Below, in pieces: positions 1-7,470 of a DNA stretch of 64,000 bases; positions within the stretch are counted from its first letter, which is position 1, and each line of letters opens with the position of its first letter. Under the pieces are notes generated by a model that was not told the origin of the DNA, searched no databases, and saw only the letters and a list, made by a program, of their open reading frames with translations. Position numbers and translations under genes: made by a program. The DNA comes from Blastococcus sp. Marseille-P5729 (GTDB lineage Bacteria; Actinomycetota; Actinomycetes; Mycobacteriales; Antricoccaceae), in the NCBI RefSeq assembly GCF_900292035.1, contig NZ_OMPO01000003.1:434001-498000 (forward strand), read 5' to 3'.

Positions 1-747
1 ATCCTCACGCTGGACTGGACGTTTGGTTTCGGGCGGGACTGGGGCAGCCCGGCGATCCCCGAGAAGATGACCGTCGGCGAGATCATCAAGCATCTCCCTG
101 AGGGCGTCGTGCGGCCCGCCTGGGGCATCCAATGGCTCAAGAGCGGCGCGATTCCGGACCTGACCACGCCGAACCTCACCGAACCCGGCCAGGACGCCCC
201 CACCTTCTTCGGCGCCTACGGCGAATGGATGCAGACCCCGCCGCCAACCTGGGATGACATCGCCTGGGTCGCGAAGGAGTGGGGTGGCCCCACGATGCTC
301 AAGGGGATCTGCCGAGTGGACGATGCCAAGCGCGCGGTGGACGCCGGCATGACGGCGATCTCGGTCTCCAACCACGGCGGCAACAACCTGGACACCACTC
401 CTGCGACCATCCGGATGCTGCCGGCGGTCGCCAAGGCGGTGGGCAACGATGTCGAGGTACTGCTGGACGGCGGTATCCGGCGCGGCGGCGATGTGCTGAA
501 GGCCATCGCGCTCGGCGCGAAGGCCGTGATGATCGGCCGCGCCTACCTGTGGGGCCTCGGAGCAAACGGTCAAGCGGGAGTCGAGAATGTCCTCGATATC
601 CTGCGCAGCGGCATCGACGCGGCGCTGCTCGGGCTCGGCAAGGAGTCGATCCACCAGCTCACTGCGGACGACATCGTGATTCCCGCCGACTTCCAGCGGT
701 CGTACGGCGATCGCCACGAGATCGCCACGCAGCACCGGGACGCCTGA
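1..747 (+). CDS. mftD: Pre-mycofactocin synthase MftD, C-terminal part (5' end outside window)
   Basis: FMN-dependent enzyme of the alpha-hydroxy-acid oxidase (beta/alpha)8-barrel family. The frame is open from base 1, so the N-terminal part and start lie upstream of the window. Visible motifs are TFGFGRDWGSPAIPEKM, AYGEWMQTPPPTW, the active-site stretch SNHGGNNLD, and the FMN-phosphate loop LLDGGIRRGGDV followed by GRAYLWGL. The paired Asn after HGG and the EWM-TPPPTW segment match my recollection of mycobacterial MftD rather than lactate dehydrogenases, which usually read SNHGGRQLD. MftD oxidises the peptide-derived intermediate made by MftC and MftE to pre-mycofactocin, a redox cofactor precursor. 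The other mft genes would be expected upstream. A generic L-lactate dehydrogenase is the alternative. Confidence 0.85.
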   Translation: MLTLDWTFGFGRDWGSPAIPEKMTVGEIIKHLPEGVVRPAWGIQWLKSGAIPDLTTPNLTEPGQDAPTFFGAYGEWMQTPPPTWDDIAWVAKEWGGPTMLKGICRVDDAKRAVDAGMTAISVSNHGGNNLDTTPATIRMLPAVAKAVGNDVEVLLDGGIRRGGDVLKAIALGAKAVMIGRAYLWGLGANGQAGVENVLDILRSGIDAALLGLGKESIHQLTADDIVIPADFQRSYGDRHEIATQHRDA

Positions 748-766
748 TCTGACCTGCGGCGGCGGG

Positions 767-1060
767 TCAGTGCGGCGCGAGGAACAACCCCGTGGCGGCG
801 ACGCCGATGATCAGCAGCACGGTCGCCAGACCCACCACTGCCCATTGCCCGGTCACCGCGGCGACCACTAGTCCCGCGGCGTAGGCGAGCAACGGTCCGG
901 TGATCGACAGCGCCACACCGAGCCGTGCCCGACGCAGTGCCTCGGGGCTGGCGCAGCGCTTCGGAAGGGTCCGGGCCTCTCGGCCGAACAGATGCGCGGC
1001 GAGCGCGACGGCGGTCACCAGCAGCCACGCGCCGATCGTCGTCCAGACCTGCCAGCTCAT
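767..1060 (-). CDS. Small conserved membrane protein, unknown function
   Basis: A 97-residue protein with about three hydrophobic segments: near residues 6-22, near 50-68, and at the C-terminus. A basic loop (GREARTLPKRC and following) lies between the first two. I chose the ATG at 1060 (MSWQVW) because it overlaps the TGA of the upstream HAD gene as ATGA, which suggests translational coupling. An in-frame start ten codons upstream is possible but would lie inside the HAD gene. I do not recognise a family. Coupling to the HAD phosphatase is the only functional hint. Confidence 0.6.
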   Translation of the reverse strand: MSWQVWTTIGAWLLVTAVALAAHLFGREARTLPKRCASPEALRRARLGVALSITGPLLAYAAGLVVAAVTGQWAVVGLATVLLIIGVAATGLFLAPH

Positions 1061-1893
1061 GCTGTGCCGGAGGGGTGGCTGACGCGCCACTTCTTCGCGC
1101 TGAACCAGGCCAGGCCGGCGATCGCCGCGGCGGCGCCGATCGCTGCCGTGCTGAGCACGACCGGCTTGGGTGCGGCGAGGCGGTCCAGACGCTCCTGCAG
1201 CGAGACGCCGTGCGAGAACCGCAGCACGGGCCAGTCATGCTCGATCGCGATCGACTTGAGCTCCCGGTCGGGGTTGACGACGGCGGGGTGGCCCACCGCC
1301 TCGAGCATCGGCAGGTCGGTGATCGAGTCGCTGTAGGCGTAGCACTGCGCCAGGTCGTAACCGTGCTTGGTCGCCATCTCGCGCATCGCGACCGCCTTGT
1401 TCGGACCGTAGGCGTAGAAGTCGATCTCTCCGGTGTACTTCCCGTCCTCGACAGCGATCCGGGTGGCGACGACGTGGTCCGCGCCGAGCATGCCGGCGAT
1501 CGGCTCGACGACCTCGGATCCGCTGGCCGACACCACCACCACATCGCGTCCGGCCGCCTTGTGCTCCGCGATCAACGTGGTCGCCTCTTCGTACACGATG
1601 GGAGATACAACATCGTGCAGCGTCTCGGCGACGATCGAGCGCACCTGAGAGACGTCCCAGCCTGCCACGAGCTGCGTGAGGTGACGGCGGACCTTCTCGA
1701 TCTGGTCCTCGTCGGCGCCGTTGCCCATGAACACCAGCTGTGCGTAGGTCGACTTGATGACCCCGCGGCGGCTGATCAGGCCGCCGGCGAAGAAGTGCTT
1801 GCCGAACGCCAAGGCGCTGGACTTGGCGATGATGGTCTTGTCGAGGTCGAAGAACGCTGCTTGCCGCTGGGCGGTGCTCACGCCGCTCAGCAT
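1057..1893 (-). CDS. HAD-superfamily subfamily IB hydrolase (SerB-like phosphatase), Rv3661-type
   Basis: A 278-residue protein with HAD motif I FFDLDKT near the N-terminus, motif II VVSASGSE in the middle and motif III/IV CYAYSDSITDLPML. These are the marks of phosphoserine-phosphatase-like HAD-IB enzymes. A hydrophobic, alanine-rich segment at the C-terminus (AAIGAAAAIAGLAWF) suggests membrane attachment. The start is the ATG at 1893. The gene is divergent from the septum-site protein, as Rv3661 is from Rv3660c in M. tuberculosis. The substrate cannot be read from sequence; phosphoserine is not assured because the specificity cap is not diagnostic. Confidence 0.85.
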   Translation of the reverse strand: MLSGVSTAQRQAAFFDLDKTIIAKSSALAFGKHFFAGGLISRRGVIKSTYAQLVFMGNGADEDQIEKVRRHLTQLVAGWDVSQVRSIVAETLHDVVSPIVYEEATTLIAEHKAAGRDVVVVSASGSEVVEPIAGMLGADHVVATRIAVEDGKYTGEIDFYAYGPNKAVAMREMATKHGYDLAQCYAYSDSITDLPMLEAVGHPAVVNPDRELKSIAIEHDWPVLRFSHGVSLQERLDRLAAPKPVVLSTAAIGAAAAIAGLAWFSAKKWRVSHPSGTA

Positions 1894-2029
1894 ATGACGC
1901 GCGGCTCCTAGCAGATGCCGCCCACCGGCACCGGTGCTGACCAGGCGTTCGTCCACAGCCGCGCGGCTCGTCCACAATCGCCCTCGGCCGGCTTGGGAAA
2001 GGGCATGCTCCCCGCGGAGGCTGTCAGCC

Positions 2030-3115
2030 ATGACGACCGACCCGCTCGAGCGCACCGTCCTGCTGGTAACGACTGACCGCGCGCTGCTGCAACGCGGCCG
2101 GCGGATCGCAGCTGCGGCTCGCCACCGCCTGATCGAGTGCCCACCCGCACGGGCTTTGCCGCAATGGGCTCGTGCCGACGCTGTTCTGGTGGGCATCGAT
2201 GCGCTCGGCGAGCTCACGCGCCTGGATCCCCGCCGCCGCGATGGGGTGTACGTGATCGCCGGTGACCAGGTGCCCGACGGTGCGTGGCGCGACTGCGTGG
2301 CCGTCGGCGCCGCCGACGCGGTAGTGCTGGACGAGGCCGAGGGGTGGCTGGTCGAGCGGCTGTCGCTCGGGCACGGTCCGCCGGCGTCCGGCCGGATCAT
2401 CTGCGTGCGCGGCGCCGCTGGCGGCGTCGGCGCGTCGTGCCTGACTGCCGGCCTGGCGCTCGCCGCGCCGGACGACCGGCCGGTCGTGGTGGTCGAGACC
2501 GATGTGCACGCCGGATGGCTGGATCTGCTGCTCGGGATCGACCAGGACGGCCTGGGGTGGGGTGAGCTCACCGGCCTGCGTGGCCGAGTGGGCGGCGAGG
2601 CACTGGCGGCGTCCGTGCCCGGGTGCGACGGCATCTCGCTCGTCACCGCTGACCGGGATGCCCCCGCCCCCGTCATCGGCCCCGATGCGCTCCGCTCGAC
2701 CGTGCTCGCCGGAGCCGCGCTCGGCGGACTGGTGCTCATCGACGACGGCGGCCACGGCCCACTGAGCCGCACCGCCCACCAGCTATGCGACCAGCTGATC
2801 CTGGTGACGACGTCCGACCTGCGTGGCGGGCTGGCGGTGCGACGCGCGGTCGACCTCGCGCGCGCCGAGGACGATGGCTCGCGTGGAGCGGCGCTGCTGG
2901 TGGCGGCCCGCACCCGGGGCCGCGGCGCGCTGCCGACCCGGGCCTTCCACGAGCTGGTCGGGCCCGTCGATCATTGCTTCTGGCTTCGTGAGGCGGCCGC
3001 GGTCGATCGGCGCGTCGGCCGCGGCCTCCCTGGCCTCGTTCCGGGGGACCGGTTCGTGCGCGACTGCGCCGACCTCCTGGAGTGGTCGGCGGCGCGGCAG
3101 GAGCGTGCCGCATGA
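2030..3115 (+). CDS. ssd: Septum-site-determining protein Ssd / CpaE-like P-loop protein
   Basis: A 361-residue MinD/CpaE-family protein. The N-terminal ~120 residues look like a degenerate receiver-type domain. The P-loop domain then begins at IICVRGAAGGVGASCLTAGLALA. This deviant Walker A lacks the usual signature lysine, as in several actinobacterial Ssd proteins. VVVVETDVHAGWLDLLLG is the A'/Walker B-like strand. I chose the ATG at 2030 (MTTDPLER) because upstream in-frame codons read as non-protein sequence. It is the first gene of the Tad cluster, and its TGA overlaps the tadA ATG. In mycobacteria Ssd affects septation; in Tad systems CpaE-type proteins place the secretion ATPase at the pole. 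Confidence 0.8.
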   Translation: MTTDPLERTVLLVTTDRALLQRGRRIAAAARHRLIECPPARALPQWARADAVLVGIDALGELTRLDPRRRDGVYVIAGDQVPDGAWRDCVAVGAADAVVLDEAEGWLVERLSLGHGPPASGRIICVRGAAGGVGASCLTAGLALAAPDDRPVVVVETDVHAGWLDLLLGIDQDGLGWGELTGLRGRVGGEALAASVPGCDGISLVTADRDAPAPVIGPDALRSTVLAGAALGGLVLIDDGGHGPLSRTAHQLCDQLILVTTSDLRGGLAVRRAVDLARAEDDGSRGAALLVAARTRGRGALPTRAFHELVGPVDHCFWLREAAAVDRRVGRGLPGLVPGDRFVRDCADLLEWSAARQERAA

Positions 3116-4260
3116 CCCCGCCCCAGCGAGACACCCTCATTCACGAGGTGCGTCGCCGGTGCGCCGACGCCGGCGACGACATCGACACCGCGCGGCTCGC
3201 CGAGCTCATCCGCGACGAGGCGAAGGGCCTGATCAGCGACCGGGAGCTGCTGGACGTTCTCGCCGAGACCGAGGCAGCGGTGCTCGGCGCCGGACCGCTC
3301 GAGCCGCTACTCGCTGCCGAGGACGTCACCGACGTGCTGGTCAACGGGCCGGACGACGTGTGGATCGACCGTGGGGCGGGGCTCCAGCGATCGGCGGTCA
3401 CGCTCGAGTCGCCGACCGCGGTCAGCGACCTGGCCCAGCGGCTGGCCGCCCGCGCGGGCCGCCGGCTGGATGCCGCCCACCCGTGGGTGGACGCGACCTT
3501 GCCGGACGGGAGCAGGCTGCACGCCATCATCCCGCCACTGGCCGTTGACTGCGCGCTGGTGTCGATCCGCACGATGCGTCGCCGCACCCTCGGCCTCGAT
3601 GACCTCGTCGACGCCGGGCTGGACGCGGCCGTCGCCGACCTCCTGGTCGAGATCGTCCGGTCCCGGCTGTCCTTCCTCGTCAGCGGCGGCACCGGGTCGG
3701 GCAAGACAACGTTGTTGTCGATGCTGCTCGAGCACGTCGACCCCCGGGAACGGGTGGTGGTTGCCGAGGACGCCGACGAGCTGCGGCCGGCGCACCCGCA
3801 CACGGTCAAACTGCTCTCGCGTCCGGCGAACATCGAGGGCAGCGGTGAGATCACCCTGCGCACCCTGGTGCGTCAGGCGCTGCGGATGCGTCCTGACCGC
3901 ATCGTCGTGGGGGAGGTGCGCGGGGCCGAGGTCACCGAACTGCTCATGGCGCTCAACACCGGCCACCGCGGCGGCGCCGGCACCGTGCACGCCAACAGCG
4001 TGCACGACGTGCCAGCGCGGATCTGCGCGCTCGGCATGCTGGCCGATCTCTCGGCGGAGGCGGTCGAGGCCCAGCTCGGCTCCGCGGTCGACGTGCTGAT
4101 TCATGTGGGTCGTGAACGATCGGGCCGGCGGGGCATCGGGCAGATAGCGTTGCTGCGCACCGTCGATCGCCGGCCCACCGTGATTCCGGTCTGGCATGCC
4201 GGCACGGGGTTCACCAAGGCAGCCGAGCTGCTCGGCGCGCTGCTGGGAGACCAACGATGA
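3112..4260 (+). CDS. tadA: Tad/Flp pilus assembly ATPase TadA (CpaF)
   Basis: A 382-residue secretion ATPase of the VirB11/GspE superfamily. An N-terminal helical domain precedes the conserved GPLEPLLAAEDVTDVLVNGPDDVWIDR-type region. Walker A is SGGTGSGKTT near residue 202. The Asp box lies in VVVAEDADEL, Walker B in IVVGEVRGAE, and the His box in GTVHANS. It powers assembly of Flp-type fimbriae at the inner membrane. The ATG at 3112 overlaps the ssd stop (ATGA) and the stop overlaps tadB in the same way, so the genes form one translationally coupled operon. This is the equivalent of Rv3659c. Confidence 0.93.
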   Translation: MTPPQRDTLIHEVRRRCADAGDDIDTARLAELIRDEAKGLISDRELLDVLAETEAAVLGAGPLEPLLAAEDVTDVLVNGPDDVWIDRGAGLQRSAVTLESPTAVSDLAQRLAARAGRRLDAAHPWVDATLPDGSRLHAIIPPLAVDCALVSIRTMRRRTLGLDDLVDAGLDAAVADLLVEIVRSRLSFLVSGGTGSGKTTLLSMLLEHVDPRERVVVAEDADELRPAHPHTVKLLSRPANIEGSGEITLRTLVRQALRMRPDRIVVGEVRGAEVTELLMALNTGHRGGAGTVHANSVHDVPARICALGMLADLSAEAVEAQLGSAVDVLIHVGRERSGRRGIGQIALLRTVDRRPTVIPVWHAGTGFTKAAELLGALLGDQR

Positions 4261-5063
4261 GCGCGGCCAGCGTTCTCGCGATCGCCGGTGCGCTGCTGGT
4301 CTGGCCGGAGCCCGATTCGACCTGGGCGTCGTCCCATCCGCATCGCCGCGGCGGTCGTGCGATCGACGTCGTCCGGCGGTGGCGGCTCGGTATCCGTGAG
4401 CGATCGGCGATCGCGATGAGCGCGACCCTCCTGGTCGCGTTGGTCGCGCCGGTGCACGCAGCGCTCTGCGTCGGGGGCGTCGCACTAGTGCTCGGGACGC
4501 TCCTCGAGCGGACCCGTCGCCGGCGCAGGAGCGCGCGGGAGCATGCTGCCGACTGCGACACGTTGCTCGCGCTCGCGGCCGAGCTACGTGCCGGGCACGA
4601 CCTGGCAGCAGTCCTCCGCGCAACCGCGCAGACCGGAAGCAGCGAGCTGTGCCGAGCCCTCGGACGGGCGGGGCATGCCATCACCATAGGCGAGCACCCG
4701 GCCGACGCGATCGAACGCGCCACGGCGAGTGCGTTGGGGCGGCAGCTCGCCGGTGTGATCCGATTGTCGGCAACGCACGGGATCGCGCTCGCCGAGGCCG
4801 TCGACGTACTCGCCGGTGACGCATCCGACGCCTTGCGACAGCACCGCGATCTGGCCGGTCTGCTCGCCGGCCCCAGGGCGACTGCGACCTTACTGGCCGT
4901 GCTGCCGGTGTTCGGCATCGTCATGGGCGAGACCATCGGCGCACACCCGATACAGACTCTCCTATACACCGGCGCCGGCGCGTTGGTAATGCTCGTCGGG
5001 GTGGCGCTCGCGGCCGCAGGGGTGCTGTGGACCCAGGCACTGGTCGCCAAGGCGGAGTCGTGA
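4257..5063 (+). CDS. tadB: Type II secretion F-domain membrane protein TadB
   Basis: A 268-residue inner-membrane platform protein. Hydrophobic segments lie near residues 55-85 and in the last 60 residues. The T2SS-F helical domain lies between them, with LAAELRAGHDLAAVLRATAQ and a conserved alanine-rich helical repeat. With TadC it forms the membrane platform on which TadA acts during pilin assembly. It is coupled by ATGA overlap to tadA and by GTGA overlap to tadC. The length fits actinobacterial TadB. This is the equivalent of Rv3658c. Confidence 0.85.
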   Translation: MSAASVLAIAGALLVWPEPDSTWASSHPHRRGGRAIDVVRRWRLGIRERSAIAMSATLLVALVAPVHAALCVGGVALVLGTLLERTRRRRRSAREHAADCDTLLALAAELRAGHDLAAVLRATAQTGSSELCRALGRAGHAITIGEHPADAIERATASALGRQLAGVIRLSATHGIALAEAVDVLAGDASDALRQHRDLAGLLAGPRATATLLAVLPVFGIVMGETIGAHPIQTLLYTGAGALVMLVGVALAAAGVLWTQALVAKAES

Positions 5064-5755
5064 GCGCCACCCTCGTCGTGGTCGCGACGGTGCTGCTGCT
5101 GTGGCCGGACGCCCGCCTGGCGTACGGGGCACCGAAGACAGCCGGGCGGCGCCGGCTGGGCGATCTCGACTCGGTCATGCCGCAGGTTCTCGGTCTCGCC
5201 GTCGCCGTCCTCCTCGCCGCGTGGGACTCCTCGCCCACCGGCCTGGTCTTCGCCGCCGGCGGCGGCGCGGGAGCCACGTTGCTGCTGCGCCGCGCACGGT
5301 CGCGTAACGCGTCGCAGCACGAGAGTGACCCGGCGCTTCCGCTGGCCCTCACGGTCGCGAGTCTGCTGCTGCGGGCAGGTTCGCCGCCGCCCATCGCACT
5401 GGCCGCGGCCACTCGGGCGGCCGGCTCGAGCACCGCTGCTGCCTGTGAGCAGGTCCGGCGCCGGGTTGCGATGGGTGAGCACGCAGGGCACGCCTGGGCA
5501 AGCCTGCTCACCGACCCCCGATTGGCTCCGGTCGGGCGCGCTGCGATGCGGGCCAGCGACAGCGGCGCCGCGTTGGCCCGCGCGTGGGAGTCGACCGCGC
5601 ACCAGGCCAAAGCCGATCGTCGCCTCGCCGCCGAGATCGCCGCTCGGCGAGTTGGCATCCGCGCCCTCGCGCCGCTCGGGCTGTGCTTCCTGCCCTCCTT
5701 CGTCTGCCTCGGCGTCATTCCCATCGTCATCGGTCTCGCCGGAGACATCCTCTGA
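5060..5755 (+). CDS. tadC: Type II secretion F-domain membrane protein TadC
   Basis: A 231-residue membrane protein with a T2SS-F domain. Two early membrane segments are VSATLVVVATVLLLW and LGLAVAVLLAAW, with further ones at the C-terminus (LGLCFLPSFVCLGVIPIVIGL). The start is the GTG at 5060, overlapping the tadB stop as GTGA. The in-frame ATG at 5027 lies inside tadB and is rejected. It is the partner of TadB in the Tad assembly platform and the equivalent of Rv3657c. Confidence 0.85.
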   Translation: MSATLVVVATVLLLWPDARLAYGAPKTAGRRRLGDLDSVMPQVLGLAVAVLLAAWDSSPTGLVFAAGGGAGATLLLRRARSRNASQHESDPALPLALTVASLLLRAGSPPPIALAAATRAAGSSTAAACEQVRRRVAMGEHAGHAWASLLTDPRLAPVGRAAMRASDSGAALARAWESTAHQAKADRRLAAEIAARRVGIRALAPLGLCFLPSFVCLGVIPIVIGLAGDIL

Positions 5756-5797
5756 CCGCACAGCCCCGAAGTAACCACCACCACGAAGGAGAACACC

Positions 5798-6064
5798 ATG
5801 TCAGACACCTCCATCACGGCCCGCTCACGTGAGCTGCTGTGCCGCGCGCGACACGGCCTGGCCGCCCTGCTGCTGGCGATCGTCGACCGACTTCTCGGGC
5901 CCGTACGCGCCCGAGCCGGAGAGGCGGGGATGACGACGGCGGAGTACGCCGTCGGCACCATCGCCGCGGCCGGATTCGCCGCGATCCTGTACCAGGTCGT
6001 CACCGGCGACTCGATCATCTCGGCACTCGGCGACCTCATCTCCCGAGCGTTGTCGTCGATCTGA
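5798..6064 (+). CDS. DUF4244 Flp-pilin-like protein
   Basis: An 88-residue protein with a short basic N-terminal leader and then EAGMTTAEYAVGTIAAAGFAAILYQVV. This is the actinobacterial DUF4244 pattern: a pilin-like cleavage and packing motif with a Glu five residues into the hydrophobic helix. It is probably the major structural subunit of the Tad pilus, like Rv3656c. A strong Shine-Dalgarno (AAGGAG, 5786-5791) precedes the ATG. A 42-bp gap after tadC is the only real break in the cluster, consistent with stronger independent translation of an abundant pilin. Confidence 0.88.
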   Translation: MSDTSITARSRELLCRARHGLAALLLAIVDRLLGPVRARAGEAGMTTAEYAVGTIAAAGFAAILYQVVTGDSIISALGDLISRALSSI

Positions 6065-6963
6065 TGCAACGCACGATCCGCAGGTCCCGCCGCGCGAGAG
6101 CACGGCGGGACCGCGCCGATGGCGAGTCGGGAATGGTCACCGCCGAAACCGCTCTCGCGCTCCCGGCACTGGTGGTCGTACTCGCCGGCCTCCTCACCGT
6201 GATCGTCGCCGTCACCGCGCAGCTGCGCTGCGTAGCCGCTGCTCGCGAAGGGGCCCGCGCGGCGGCCCGCGGAGAGGCTGCCGCGATCGTGCAGCAAGCC
6301 GCGCTGCGCGCCGCCCCGGACGGCGCGACGGTGGAGATCTCGACCGGCGCGGACACCGTCACCGTGACGGTGACGGCTGGCATCCGGCCGCTCGGCCTGT
6401 CGGTAGCGGAGATATTCGTCAGCGGAGCCGCCACGGCCCAACGGGAACCGACCGCAGACGACGGGCCGTCGGCGATCGCCCTGGGCATGGTGCTCACCGG
6501 TCTCCGGCCGTCGGGGCCGCGCGCCCGACCCGGTGCGTGGGCCGGGCGCCTCCGCCGAGCGGGCTCTACAGATCGGTACCCGCGCCGGCCGGTGGGGACC
6601 CGCGCGGGTGAGGACCGTGGCAGCGGGACGTTTTATGTGGCGTCCGCGATCACGATTCTCTCGGCGGTCGTCGCCGGCGTCGTCCTCGTCGGGAAGGCAC
6701 ACGCCGCCCACGCGCGTGCGGCGGCGGCCGCCGACCTCGCTGCGCTGGCGGCTGCGCAGGTCCTGCTCGACGGCGCGGGCGATCCCTGTGGTCGCGCCGG
6801 CGCGATCGCGCAGCGTAATCGTGCTGTGGTCGACGCCTGCCTCATCGACGGCGAGACCGTCGTGGTGACGGCGTCCGTGCCGGTCGAGCTCGGTGGCCTC
6901 GGGGTGCTCTCCGCCACCGCGCGCGCTCGCGCCGGTCCGGTGCCCGAGCCGAACGGGCGATAG
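6064..6963 (+). CDS. TadE-like pilin fused in frame to a second TadE/TadG-type secretion-neighbourhood protein
   Basis: A 299-residue open frame with two pseudopilin-like modules. Module 1 (residues ~20-140) starts GMVTAETALALPALVVVLAGLL, a TadE signature. Module 2 (residues ~180-299) starts DRGSGTFYVASAITILSAVVAGV and contains AHARAAAAADLAALAAAQ, the pattern of the Rv3654c-type protein. In M. tuberculosis these are two genes (Rv3655c, Rv3654c). Here a ~40-residue Arg/Pro-rich linker joins them without a stop. An in-frame GTG at 6592 could start module 2 separately. The ATG at 6064 shares one base with the DUF4244 stop (TGATG). Both modules would be minor pilins or membrane-anchored pilus components. 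Confidence 0.75.
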   Translation: MQRTIRRSRRARARRDRADGESGMVTAETALALPALVVVLAGLLTVIVAVTAQLRCVAAAREGARAAARGEAAAIVQQAALRAAPDGATVEISTGADTVTVTVTAGIRPLGLSVAEIFVSGAATAQREPTADDGPSAIALGMVLTGLRPSGPRARPGAWAGRLRRAGSTDRYPRRPVGTRAGEDRGSGTFYVASAITILSAVVAGVVLVGKAHAAHARAAAAADLAALAAAQVLLDGAGDPCGRAGAIAQRNRAVVDACLIDGETVVVTASVPVELGGLGVLSATARARAGPVPEPNGR

Positions 6964-7056
6964 TCGGCGAGGGGCCAGACCTTCGGCGGCTAGCCAAGCC
7001 GGCTCTGGCCCGCGTGTGACGGAGCCGGCGGCTGCGGGCCCAGGTAGCCTCGCACC

Positions 7057-7470
7057 ATGAGCGATGCCTGGGAAGGGTGCAAGAAGGCGCGATACGTCAG
7101 CCTCGAGACCTACCGCAAGGACGGCTCGGCGGTGCGTACGCCGGTCTGGATCGCGCCAGACAAGGAGGCCCCCGGTGATCGTCTCGTCGTCTGGACGGTC
7201 AGCGACTCGTGGAAGGTGAAGCGGATCCGCCGCACCCCGGCGGTGCGGATCGCGCCGTGCACCGTCCGGGGGCAGATCACCGGGGACTGGGTCGCTGCTC
7301 ACGCTGAGTTGCTGACCGCCAGCCAGTCCGCCATTGCCGCGCGGTGGCTGCATGCGAAGTACGGGATCCAGTCCAGGGTCGCGGTGGCGCTGAGCAGGCT
7401 GCGCCGCGGCTCCGACGGCACTGTCTGCATCGCCGTCACCCAGGCGGCCCCGCAGAATCGGCGTCCGTGA
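7057..7470 (+). CDS. PPOX-class flavin/F420-dependent oxidoreductase
   Basis: A 137-residue split-barrel protein of the pyridoxamine-5'-phosphate-oxidase-like family. Marks are ARYVSLETYRKDGSAVRTPVWIA at the N-terminus, VVWTVSDSWKVKRIRRTPAVRIAPC in the centre, and ARWLHAKYG near the C-terminus. The Lys/Arg pattern of the central strand is typical of actinobacterial members that use F420, but FMN use cannot be excluded. The substrate is unknown. The last 35 bases overlap the 3' end of the convergent helicase gene. Confidence 0.8.
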   Translation: MSDAWEGCKKARYVSLETYRKDGSAVRTPVWIAPDKEAPGDRLVVWTVSDSWKVKRIRRTPAVRIAPCTVRGQITGDWVAAHAELLTASQSAIAARWLHAKYGIQSRVAVALSRLRRGSDGTVCIAVTQAAPQNRRP

